NCBI GenBank assembly: GCA_028696635.1
Contig: JAQVGR010000112.1
Span: forward strand, 1 to 6,224
Direction: 5' to 3'
DNA length: 6,224 bases
Origin: Candidatus Krumholzibacteriia bacterium
GTDB lineage: Bacteria; Krumholzibacteriota; Krumholzibacteriia; Krumholzibacteriales; Krumholzibacteriaceae
Shown here piece after piece: positions 1 through 5,383 of the stretch. The position numbers and the translations under genes are program-made. How positions within the stretch are numbered: the stretch's first letter is position 1; the number at the start of each line of letters is the position of its first letter. The notes under the pieces are model-generated. The model did not search any database and had not been told where the DNA came from. It was given only the letters and a program-made list of their open reading frames with translations.

Positions 1-1464
1 AGTGCCGTCGACGCGCGATCGCGTCACCGCCGCCCAGATCCCGAGCATCGGATCTATCGACTCAACCGGAAAATCCGAGCCGCCGGGGATGCGGCATCCC
101 GTCTCGAGGAGCGAGCGCCAGGCGTAGGCGCCGGCGAGCCGTTCGGGGCCGAGCCGGTCGCCTGCCCAGGGCATGTCGGAGGTGCAGTGGGTGAACTGCA
201 TCGAGGGGATCACGCCGAGCTCGGCGAACCGCCCGATATCCCGCCGGTCGAGGATCTGGGCGTGCTCGATGCGGTGGCGCCGATCCGCGGCGGGGCCCGC
301 TCCGGGGAGGCCGCCGTATATGTCGAGGACGATCCTGTTCGCGCGGTCGCCGATCGCATGGATCGCCACCTGGAATCCGCTCCGGTGGCAGGCCAGCACG
401 CGCTCGCGCAGGGCTCCGGGATCGGCGACGAGGATCCCCCGGTTGCCGGGATCGTCGGCGTAATCCTCGAGCAGCGCGGCGCTGCGCGCGCCGAGCGATC
501 CGTCCATGAACAGCTTCACACCCACGATCGAGAACCAGCCGCCCGGGTCTATCGAGGGCCCCGCCGCGAGGAGGCTGTCGAGATCGCCCTCCTCCCCGCT
601 CCAGTACGCCGTCACGCGCAGCGGCAGCTCCTGCGTCCCGCAGAGCTCCTCGTAGAGGGCGGCCGTCCGGCTCCCGATCCCCATCTCGTGGACGCCGGTG
701 AGCCCCGCCGCGAGACAGTTGCGCGCCGCCTTCGCGAACAGCATCCGCCGCTGCGCCTGCGAGGTCTCCGGCACGAGCCGGCGGACCAGCTCTATCGCCT
801 CGTCCAGGAGCAGCCCGGTCGCCTCGCCGTCGGCGTCCCGGACGATCCGTCCTCCGGGCGGGTCAGGGGTGTCCCGGCCGATGCCGGCCGCCTCGAGCGC
901 GGCGGAACCGGCCAGGGCGGCGTGGCCGCAGACCCGGACGAGCAGCGCGGGATGCCCCGCGCACGCCCGGTCGATGTCGCGGCGGTGGGGGAACGAAGGC
1001 CTGTCCCAGTCGTTCTGGTCCCAGCCCCGGCCGGTCACCCACTCTCCCTCCCGGGCGGCGGCCGCCCGCTCGGCCACGAGCCCGACCACCTCGTCGAGCG
1101 AAGCGGTTCCGGCCAGGTCGAGCGAGGCGAGCGAGAGGGCGTATCCCGAGAAATGGGTGTGCGCGTCGACGAGGCCGGGGATCACGCAACGCCCGCCGAG
1201 GTCGTACCGCTCGGCGCCGGCGCCGGCCAGCGCGAGGATCTCCTTGGTATCGCCGACCGCCAGGATCCTTCCCGCGCAGACTGCGACGGCTCCCGCCCGG
1301 GGCCGCGCATCGTCCATCGTATAGATGATCCCGTTGTGGAAGACCGCGTCGACACGCGGATGGTCTGACTGCGCGCTCATCGCTCCTCCGGTCCAGAGTG
1401 CCGCGGCCAGGGCGCACGCACACGCCGAGAAGGCCGCCGTACGCGGACGGTTCCTGCCGGGCAT
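1..1464 (-). CDS. Exported YtcJ-type amidohydrolase, amidohydrolase_3 family (3' end cut by window)
   Basis: This is a metal-dependent hydrolase of the amidohydrolase superfamily, YtcJ/amidohydrolase_3 branch. These enzymes usually cleave amide or C-N bonds, but the substrate cannot be read from sequence. I translated 488 residues without a stop from 1464 to the window edge; family members run to roughly 540, so about 50-70 C-terminal residues are missing. Visible motifs are DAHTHF (metal ligands H102 and H104), VKLFMDGSLG (K317), HAIGDRA (H369), HRIEHAQ (H401) and GGSDFPVE (D464), followed by DPMLGIWAAVTR. Residues 1-31 form an export signal: Arg at 4, 6 and 8, then an Ala-rich hydrophobic stretch, with likely cleavage after AMSA. 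The ATG at 1464 has AGAAGGAG (1471-1478) six bases upstream. The later ATG at 1380 would remove the signal. The gene lies 46 bp after the beta-helix gene, so the two are probably co-transcribed. Family call is secure; function is unknown. Confidence 0.93.
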   Translation of the reverse strand, partial: MPGRNRPRTAAFSACACALAAALWTGGAMSAQSDHPRVDAVFHNGIIYTMDDARPRAGAVAVCAGRILAVGDTKEILALAGAGAERYDLGGRCVIPGLVDAHTHFSGYALSLASLDLAGTASLDEVVGLVAERAAAAREGEWVTGRGWDQNDWDRPSFPHRRDIDRACAGHPALLVRVCGHAALAGSAALEAAGIGRDTPDPPGGRIVRDADGEATGLLLDEAIELVRRLVPETSQAQRRMLFAKAARNCLAAGLTGVHEMGIGSRTAALYEELCGTQELPLRVTAYWSGEEGDLDSLLAAGPSIDPGGWFSIVGVKLFMDGSLGARSAALLEDYADDPGNRGILVADPGALRERVLACHRSGFQVAIHAIGDRANRIVLDIYGGLPGAGPAADRRHRIEHAQILDRRDIGRFAELGVIPSMQFTHCTSDMPWAGDRLGPERLAGAYAWRSLLETGCRIPGGSDFPVESIDPMLGIWAAVTRSRVDGT

Positions 1465-1470
1465 CGATCG

Positions 1471-1478
1471 CTCCTTCT
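1471..1478 (-). promoter_or_regulatory. Ribosome binding site of the amidohydrolase gene
   Basis: AGAAGGAG on the minus strand lies six bases before the ATG at 1464. It decides the start in favour of the version with a signal peptide. No comparable sequence precedes the alternative ATG at 1380. Confidence 0.8.
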
Positions 1479-1510
1479 GTGGCATCGCATTGCCGGCGCG
1501 CGGCGCCGGA

Positions 1511-2401
1511 TCAACGGTGCAGCTTCTTGATGGCCCCCCAGGTCGATTCCTCGACGGGAGTGCCCTCGCACCCGTGTATCTGCGTGAACGCCCCCATGTT
1601 CACCCCGCAGTCGTTGTTGCTCGCCCAGCAGGGGGAATCGATGTGGAGCAGATAGGGATTGGCGGGCGAGCCGGCATCGAAGCAGAACCGGGGCATCGCC
1701 GAGATGTCACCCGCTCCGGCCGCGCAGCCGCTGTAGGGGATATCGCAGAGATAGACGTCATTGCACGAGAGAGCCGGAGAACCGCCCGAGCAGAGCGCTC
1801 CGGTATCGCAGCTGTCTATGATGTTCCGCCGCCAGGTGACCGCGCCGCCGGTCGTTTCGATCCCGATCCCGCAGCCGACGATCGTCATGTTCCCGACAAG
1901 CGTCCCCGTCCCTCCTCCCACCGAGACGCCCGTCGCGCATCCCTCGACGAGGCAGTTGGTCATCATGGGAGCCGACGATCCGCCGGCGACCGATATCCCC
2001 GTGCCGCACCCGACGAGGGCGCAGTACCAGACCGTCGGCGAGCAGTCCTCCACGGCGATCCCCGCGGCGAAATCCCGCATCTCGAGCCCCATGAGGATGA
2101 ATCCGGAGCCGACCTGGCGCAGCGTGACGCCCGTTCCCGCGCCGGGGATCGGCGAGATTACGACGGCGACCCCCTCGTACGCCTGCAGGAGGATGCTCTT
2201 GCCCTCGACGACGAGGTCCGCCTCGTAGTATGTCCCGCCCCAGACGCGGATCCCGTCTCCGGCGGCCGCGGCGGAATCGATGGCGGACTGGATCGTCGGG
2301 GTCGTCCCGTGGCCGTCGGGATAGACGTTCCACGTGGCGGCGTTCGCCTTCCCGATGATCGAAGCGGCGGCCAGACACACGATGACGGTCATTCGAACCA
2401 C
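1511..2401 (-). CDS. Secreted Cys-rich right-handed parallel beta-helix protein
   Basis: The protein has 296 residues from a GTG start at 2401, chosen because GAGGTG (2408-2413) lies six bases upstream. An ATG at 2392 sits 15 bases from it, and a TTG at 2455 has no ribosome site. Residues 4-21 form a signal peptide ending KANA. Residues 36-59 carry TIQSAIDSAAAAGDGIRVWG followed by TYYE, the opening typical of NosD/pectate-lyase-like beta-helix proteins. Residues about 122-207 form Gly-rich rungs of 21-23 residues, repeating a VGCGTGI/EGCATGV/VGCGIGI pattern. The first ~100 mature residues have no Cys, but 15 follow. The end (281-296) is a short TPVEESTWGAIKKLHR tail that could be a sorting or anchoring signal. 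No catalytic residues of a polysaccharide lyase can be identified, so an enzymatic role is not claimed. The fold is well supported; the function is unknown. Confidence 0.85.
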   Translation of the reverse strand: MVRMTVIVCLAAASIIGKANAATWNVYPDGHGTTPTIQSAIDSAAAAGDGIRVWGGTYYEADLVVEGKSILLQAYEGVAVVISPIPGAGTGVTLRQVGSGFILMGLEMRDFAAGIAVEDCSPTVWYCALVGCGTGISVAGGSSAPMMTNCLVEGCATGVSVGGGTGTLVGNMTIVGCGIGIETTGGAVTWRRNIIDSCDTGALCSGGSPALSCNDVYLCDIPYSGCAAGAGDISAMPRFCFDAGSPANPYLLHIDSPCWASNNDCGVNMGAFTQIHGCEGTPVEESTWGAIKKLHR

Positions 2402-2407
2402 TCGCAC

Positions 2408-2413
2408 CACCTC
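2408..2413 (-). promoter_or_regulatory. Ribosome binding site that decides the beta-helix gene start
   Basis: GAGGTG on the minus strand is six bases before the GTG at 2401 and fifteen before the ATG at 2392. This favours the GTG start. A weak promoter-like pair (TTGCGC at 2450-2455 and TATGGT at 2426-2431, 18-base spacer) lies just upstream and would give a short leader. I consider the promoter match too weak to list separately. Confidence 0.55.
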
Positions 2414-2472
2414 GCCGGAAAAGATACCATACCCCTGCGGCGGCTGGAAGCGCAAATTGTCCGGGGCTTCGC

Positions 2473-2501
2473 TTGCCCGCCGGGGGGCTATCGATTATTA
2501 T
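2473..2501 (+). promoter_or_regulatory. Candidate sigma-70-type promoter of the rhomboid gene
   Basis: TTGCCC (2473-2478) and TATTAT (2496-2501) are separated by 17 bases. They match the consensus boxes at 4/6 and 5/6 positions and lie at the edge of the only AT-rich patch (about 2491-2520) in the 141-bp divergent intergenic region. Transcription would begin near 2508, about 35 bases before the rhomboid ATG. This is inferred from sequence only. Confidence 0.4.
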
Positions 2502-2542
2502 CAAACATGTGCAAGTTTTGAACCGGACCGGGGGCGTGATAC

Positions 2543-3340
2543 ATGGATTTCGGCAGAGGCGACGGGATATGGCGGCGGGTCGAGCCGGGGCGGGGAGTGA
2601 TCGTGAAGATCGTCGCCGCCAACGTGGCGGTCTTCCTCCTGCAGCTCGTGCTGATGCGGACATCGTTCACCGATCTGCTCGCCCTGCATCCCCGCCTCGT
2701 GCTGACACGGGGATATATATGGCAAATAATCAGTTACATGTTCCTGCACGGAGGCGTTTTCCATCTCGCCATCAATATGTTCATCATATGGATGTTCGGC
2801 AGGACACTCGAGGATATCTGGGGCAGCAGGCGGTTCCTCCGGTTCTACTTCGCCTGCGGTCTCGGCGGCGCCGCGCTGAGCTTCGTCTTCGCGCTCAATA
2901 CGGCGGTCATCGGGGCCTCCGCCGCCGCGTACGGGATACTGCTCGCCTACGGCGTGCTGTTCCCCAATCAGCAGCTCCTCCTCTGGTTCTTCCTTCCGAT
3001 ACGGGCGCGCACGCTGGTTATCGCGCTCATCCTGATCGAGCTCTTCGAGGGATTCTCCGTCAACGACGGGACCGCTCACTTCGCCCACCTGGGCGGGATG
3101 GCGGCTGCGCTGATCTTCCTGCGCAGGGAATACCAGTTGCGCCGGTTCTGGGCGTACATCCGGGGGCTGGCGCCGGGGCTGCCCTCGTGGATACGCACGG
3201 GCAGGGGCGGCAGCCGCGGCGGGGATTCGGGGAAGGTCGACTCGATCCTCGACAAGATAGCGGACAAGGGGTACGAGAACCTCACCGAGGCGGAGCGGCG
3301 GATCCTCGAGCGGTATTCGGAGGATCGCCCCGATCGATAG
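2543..3340 (+). CDS. Rhomboid-family intramembrane serine protease
   Basis: The 265-residue protein is a rhomboid, which cleaves transmembrane substrates within the membrane by a Ser-His dyad. The first helix covers residues about 20-38. The loop and second helix carry HGGVFHLAINM with H69, H74 and N78, in the same spacing as the H-x4-H-x3-N of E. coli GlpG. The catalytic serine is S126 in GASAAAYG, and the catalytic histidine is probably H182 in AHFAHLGG. About six hydrophobic segments end near residue 194. A Gly/Arg-rich linker (218-230) leads to a charged helical end (231-262) containing SILDKIADKGYENLTEAER. This resembles the short C-terminal domain seen on many rhomboids of FCB-group bacteria (I recall it as DUF6576). 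The start has a weak GGGGG ribosome site eight bases upstream. The gene is alone on this strand and divergent from the beta-helix gene. Substrates are unknown. Confidence 0.93.
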   Translation: MDFGRGDGIWRRVEPGRGVIVKIVAANVAVFLLQLVLMRTSFTDLLALHPRLVLTRGYIWQIISYMFLHGGVFHLAINMFIIWMFGRTLEDIWGSRRFLRFYFACGLGGAALSFVFALNTAVIGASAAAYGILLAYGVLFPNQQLLLWFFLPIRARTLVIALILIELFEGFSVNDGTAHFAHLGGMAAALIFLRREYQLRRFWAYIRGLAPGLPSWIRTGRGGSRGGDSGKVDSILDKIADKGYENLTEAERRILERYSEDRPDR

Positions 3341-3352
3341 GGGGGATCTCCG
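3318..3352. terminator. Possible shared hairpin between convergent genes
   Basis: The arms 3318-3331 and 3341-3352 can pair over about 12 bp with two single-G bulges, around a 9-base loop that holds the rhomboid stop codon. The structure spans the last rhomboid codons and the 17-bp gap to the convergent DUF4446 gene. There is no T-run on either side, so it is not a canonical intrinsic terminator. It could block RNA polymerase or protect 3' ends in both directions. Confidence 0.3.
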
Positions 3353-3357
3353 CCGGC

Positions 3358-3855
3358 TCAGGATTCGAGCGAGCGGATCGCGCAGCCGAGCGCCTCGCGT
3401 TCCTCCTCGCTGAGGTCGCGCGAGGGGGTTCCGTCCTTCACCTCTATCGCATAGGCGCGCGTGGAGGTGCGCCCGACCAGGCTCGTCAGCATCCAGCCGT
3501 TCCTGCGGCGGTCGAGGATGCCGAGCGAGAAGCTCTGGTTCCCGCCGATATCCTCGAATGCGTTGTACCGGACCATCCCCATCCCGCTGAAGCACCCGTC
3601 GATCAGGTTCATGACGACCTTGAACTGCTCGGAGTGCCGGCGGATGAACTCGCGGTTCTCGTCGACCCCCTTCAGCAGGGTCCGGAGCGACTCTTCCGTG
3701 CCGGTCTCCCGGTGGAGGGCCGCCATCGAGCGGAACGGCCTGCGGAGCCTCGAGACCTGCGCGAGAAGCACGGCCGAGAGCGCGAGCGCCGCGGCGCCGA
3801 TGCAAAGGGATATGACGATCATCAGGCCGCCGTGCGCATCGAAAAAGGCGTTCAT
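3358..3855 (-). CDS. DUF4446-family membrane-anchored protein
   Basis: The protein has 165 residues from the ATG at 3855. A single hydrophobic segment (about 11-34) followed by SRLRR suggests an N-terminal membrane anchor with a cytoplasmic domain. Residues 35-90 are charged and probably helical or coiled. The C-terminal domain carries the block that made me recognise the family: VRYNAFEDIGGNQSFSLGIL (95-114), then GWMLTSLVGR (120-129), a Tyr at 135 and LSEEEREAL (148-156). DUF4446 has no established biochemical function. I prefer the start at 3855 because GGAGG lies 11 bases upstream; the in-frame ATG at 3873 has no ribosome site and overlaps the leader hairpin. The gene is convergent with the rhomboid. 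It follows tRNA-Leu but is separated from it by an intrinsic terminator, so it probably has its own promoter. Confidence 0.85.
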   Translation of the reverse strand: MNAFFDAHGGLMIVISLCIGAAALALSAVLLAQVSRLRRPFRSMAALHRETGTEESLRTLLKGVDENREFIRRHSEQFKVVMNLIDGCFSGMGMVRYNAFEDIGGNQSFSLGILDRRRNGWMLTSLVGRTSTRAYAIEVKDGTPSRDLSEEEREALGCAIRSLES

Positions 3856-3863
3856 CCCCTGTC

Positions 3864-3891
3864 TATCCTCCATTCAGCGCAGTGGAGGATA
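3864..3891 (-). promoter_or_regulatory. Leader hairpin that sequesters the DUF4446 Shine-Dalgarno
   Basis: A perfect 9-bp inverted repeat has arms at 3864-3872 and 3883-3891 around a 10-base loop. In the minus-strand transcript it reads UAUCCUCCA, loop, UGGAGGAUA. The 3' arm contains the GGAGG expected to be the ribosome site for the ATG at 3855, and the 5' arm imitates an anti-Shine-Dalgarno. Translation would therefore need the helix to open. A protein-binding DNA palindrome is an alternative reading. Confidence 0.5.
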
Positions 3892-3916
3892 CCCTGCGGC
3901 TGACGGGTGTGTAAAG

Positions 3917-3945
3917 AGTATAGTTCCGGCGGCGGCGGCGCGCAA
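3917..3945 (-). promoter_or_regulatory. Candidate promoter of the DUF4446 gene
   Basis: On the minus strand TTGCGC (3945-3940) and TATACT (3922-3917) are separated by exactly 17 bases. The -10 box matches at 5/6 positions, the -35 box at its first three. The -35 box overlaps the T-run of the tRNA terminator, so one transcription unit would end where the next begins. The predicted leader of about 55 bases contains the hairpin at 3864-3891. Confidence 0.4.
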
Positions 3946-3963
3946 AAAAAAGGCCGTGCGGCC
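3944..3963 (-). terminator. Intrinsic terminator after tRNA-Leu
   Basis: On the minus strand a compact GC stem (GGCC GCAC GGCC, 3963-3952) is followed at once by eight T residues (3951-3944). It begins 13 bases after the tRNA 3' end. It is positioned to end transcripts of the secG-tRNA unit. The stem is short, four pairs plus a possible fifth, but fully G-C. Confidence 0.8.
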
Positions 3964-3976
3964 GGGAAAATCGAAA

Positions 3977-4058
3977 TGCCGAGGGCGGGACTCGAACCCG
4001 CACGGGTCTCCCCACTACCCCCTCAAAGTAGCGTGTCTACCAGTTCCACCACCTCGGC
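3977..4058 (-). tRNA. tRNA-Leu, anticodon GAG
   Basis: The 82-base gene folds as a type II tRNA. The acceptor stem is GCCGAGG/CCTCGGC with discriminator A. The D-arm region contains TGGTAGACACG. The anticodon stem CTACT/GGTAG encloses loop TTGAGGG, giving anticodon GAG (4022-4024), which reads CUC/CUU leucine codons. A long variable arm can form GGG-GAGA-CCC, and the T-arm is GCGGG-TTCGAGT-CCCGC. CCA is not encoded, as the next bases are TTT. It lies 32 bp downstream of secG, so it is probably made from the secG transcript and processed. E. coli also has tRNA-Leu(GAG), leuU, beside secG. Confidence 0.97.
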
Positions 4059-4090
4059 ATAGATGCACGGGGATCGGCCGTTCACGGCTT

Positions 4091-4498
4091 CTACCGTCCG
4101 GAATCGGACGGCGCTGCCTGTTGCTGTCCCTCTTCGGCCGGCTGCGCCGGAGGGACGGTGCCCAGCACGTCGTCTATGTCCTTGCGCTCCTCGGGGACCA
4201 TCGTTCCCCATTCCGCCTGCCGCTCTGCCGCCCGCCGAAGGGCGCTGTCCGTCTCGTCCCCCCCGAGCCCGGAGGAGAGGAACGCCAGCGACAGGGACGT
4301 CACCATGAAGATTATGGCGAGGTAGGTCGTGGCCTTCCCGAGGAAGGTCGCCGTCTCGCGCCCCCCGAGCAGGGCCTGGCCGCCGCCGCCCCCGAATGCG
4401 CCCGAAAGTCCGCCCCCCTTGCTCGACTGCAGCAGCACGACCACGATGAGCAGGAGACAGGCGACTACGTGCACTATCACGAAAATATTGAACAGCAT
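4091..4498 (-). CDS. secG: Preprotein translocase subunit SecG
   Basis: SecG is the small accessory subunit of the SecYEG channel and helps SecA-driven export across the inner membrane. The 135-residue product has the family layout. The first transmembrane helix (about 4-23) ends in VVLLQSSKGGGLSGAFGGGG, the characteristic conserved loop of SecG. A second helix follows at about 52-72 (TYLAIIFMVTSLSLAFL). The remaining ~60 residues are hydrophilic, with an acidic/basic stretch and a Pro-Gln-Ala-rich end, longer than in the 110-residue E. coli protein. The ATG at 4498 has GGAGG four bases upstream. Extending to the upstream in-frame codon at 4552 would add 18 residues across the promoter region and is unlikely. 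Its position between tpiA and tRNA-Leu matches an arrangement common in bacteria. Confidence 0.96.
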   Translation of the reverse strand: MLFNIFVIVHVVACLLLIVVVLLQSSKGGGLSGAFGGGGGQALLGGRETATFLGKATTYLAIIFMVTSLSLAFLSSGLGGDETDSALRRAAERQAEWGTMVPEERKDIDDVLGTVPPAQPAEEGQQQAAPSDSGR

Positions 4499-4523
4499 AC
4501 AGCCTCCAGCATTGTAAAGGAGA

Positions 4524-4552
4524 AGTTTAATACATGGGTGGGTGCCGGTCAA
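4524..4552 (-). promoter_or_regulatory. Candidate promoter of secG and tRNA-Leu
   Basis: On the minus strand TTGACC (4552-4547) and TAAACT (4529-4524) are 17 bases apart, in the AT-richer part of the 94-bp tpiA-secG gap. The -35 box matches at 5/6 and the -10 box at 4/6. Transcription would begin about 20 bases before secG. Read-through from pgk-tpiA is also possible. Confidence 0.35.
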
Positions 4553-4568
4553 ATGATTTCGCGAGGCT

Positions 4569-4589
4569 GGCCGGCCGGCCCCACGGGCC
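4569..4589. other. GC palindromes just after tpiA
   Basis: A 12-bp perfect palindrome GGCCGGCCGGCC (4569-4580) overlaps a 5-bp hairpin (4577-4581 with 4585-4589, three-base loop). Both begin within about 25 bases of the tpiA stop. There is no T-run, so intrinsic termination is doubtful. An attenuating or 3'-end-protecting structure between tpiA and secG is possible, but simple GC richness may explain it. Confidence 0.25.
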
Positions 4590-4592
4590 TTC

Positions 4593-5351
4593 CTAGAGGG
4601 CCGAGACGATAGCGGCGAACGAGCCGGGGTCGAGGGAAGCCCCCCCGACGAGAGCGCCGTCGATCCCCTCGCGGGAGAGCAGGTCCCGCGCGTTGTCGGG
4701 CTTTACGCTCCCCCCGTAGAGTATCACCGCCGCCCCGGCCGCCGGCTCGCCGAAGAGGTCTGCAAGCAGCCGCCTGATCGCCTGATGCATCGCTCCCGCG
4801 TCCTCGGGGGTGGCGTTTCTTCCCGTCCCGATCGCCCAGACCGGTTCGTACGCGATCACGACCCGCCCGGCATCCCCGGGTTCGAGCCCCCCGAGGCCCT
4901 CGCGCAGCTGCCGCTCGACGACGCCGTCCGCGTTCCCCGCCTCCCGGTCCTCGAGAAGCTCCCCGACGCAGTAGATCGGGAACAGCCCCCCGGCGAGCGC
5001 CGCGCGGAGCTTCCTGGACAGGAGCGTCCCGTCCTCGCCGATGACATGCCGCCGCTCCGAATGCCCGATCAGCACGTACCGGCAGCCGAGGGCGGCGAGC
5101 ATCGACGCCGATATCTCCCCGGTGAACGCCCCGGACGGCTCGTACCACAGGTCCTGGGCGCCGATCCGCAGCGGGCTCCCCTCGATCGCGCCGGCGACGG
5201 CCTCCAGGGACGTGAACGGCGGTATCAGGACCACCTCGCAGGGGCGCGCCGGGCCGGACAGCCGGTCGCGGACCGCGCGGGCGAGCGCGGCCCCCTCGAT
5301 GTGGTCGAGGTTCATCTTCCAGTTCCCCGCGATGATCTTCGGTCTGGTCAT
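4593..5351 (-). CDS. tpiA: Triosephosphate isomerase
   Basis: This enzyme interconverts dihydroxyacetone phosphate and glyceraldehyde 3-phosphate in glycolysis and gluconeogenesis, in the cytoplasm. The 252-residue length is normal for the TIM-barrel family. All key elements are present: GNWKMN (N10, K12), IGHSERR with the electrophile H97, AYEPVWAIGTG with the catalytic base E169 and the flexible phosphate-gripping loop 6, then YGGSVKPDN (212-220) and DGALVGGASL (231-240), which also bind phosphate. The ATG at 5351 has GGAGG four bases upstream. The frame stays open further upstream through pgk, but that is an artefact of GC-rich sequence. The gene begins 32 bp after pgk on the same strand, as in many bacterial glycolytic operons. 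Confidence 0.98.
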   Translation of the reverse strand: MTRPKIIAGNWKMNLDHIEGAALARAVRDRLSGPARPCEVVLIPPFTSLEAVAGAIEGSPLRIGAQDLWYEPSGAFTGEISASMLAALGCRYVLIGHSERRHVIGEDGTLLSRKLRAALAGGLFPIYCVGELLEDREAGNADGVVERQLREGLGGLEPGDAGRVVIAYEPVWAIGTGRNATPEDAGAMHQAIRRLLADLFGEPAAGAAVILYGGSVKPDNARDLLSREGIDGALVGGASLDPGSFAAIVSAL

Positions 5352-5383
5352 CTCTCCTCCCGCCGCGTCCGGCCGCTGCCGGA

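Noticed and set aside
187..1368. 393-codon open frame on the plus strand
   Set aside because: It is antisense to the amidohydrolase, whose minus-strand frame carries a full set of family motifs. The plus-strand product is Arg/Pro/Gly-rich with no recognisable domain, as expected from GC-rich codon bias.
1730..2050. Periodic pattern as a DNA repeat or CRISPR-like array
   Set aside because: The periodicity is at protein level (rungs of about 22 residues). The DNA units are diverged and there are no identical repeats with spacers.
2402..2455. Longer beta-helix protein starting at TTG 2455
   Set aside because: It has no ribosome site, and it would place 21 non-hydrophobic residues before the signal peptide. 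GTG 2401 has GAGGTG at six bases.
1325..2521. 398-codon open frame on the plus strand
   Set aside because: It is antisense to the beta-helix gene and crosses the divergent intergenic region. Its composition is Arg/Asp/Gly/Ala-rich with no motifs.
2473..3903. 476-codon plus-strand and 434-codon minus-strand (2501-3805) open frames
   Set aside because: Both overlap the rhomboid and DUF4446 genes in wrong frames and span several genes. Neither shows a domain or a ribosome site.
3944..3951. A8 run as a programmed slippage site
   Set aside because: It is not inside any coding frame and fits exactly as the T-run of an intrinsic terminator on the minus strand.
4059..4090. Possible separate promoter for tRNA-Leu
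   Set aside because: The 32-bp gap has no -35/-10 pair; co-transcription with secG is simpler.
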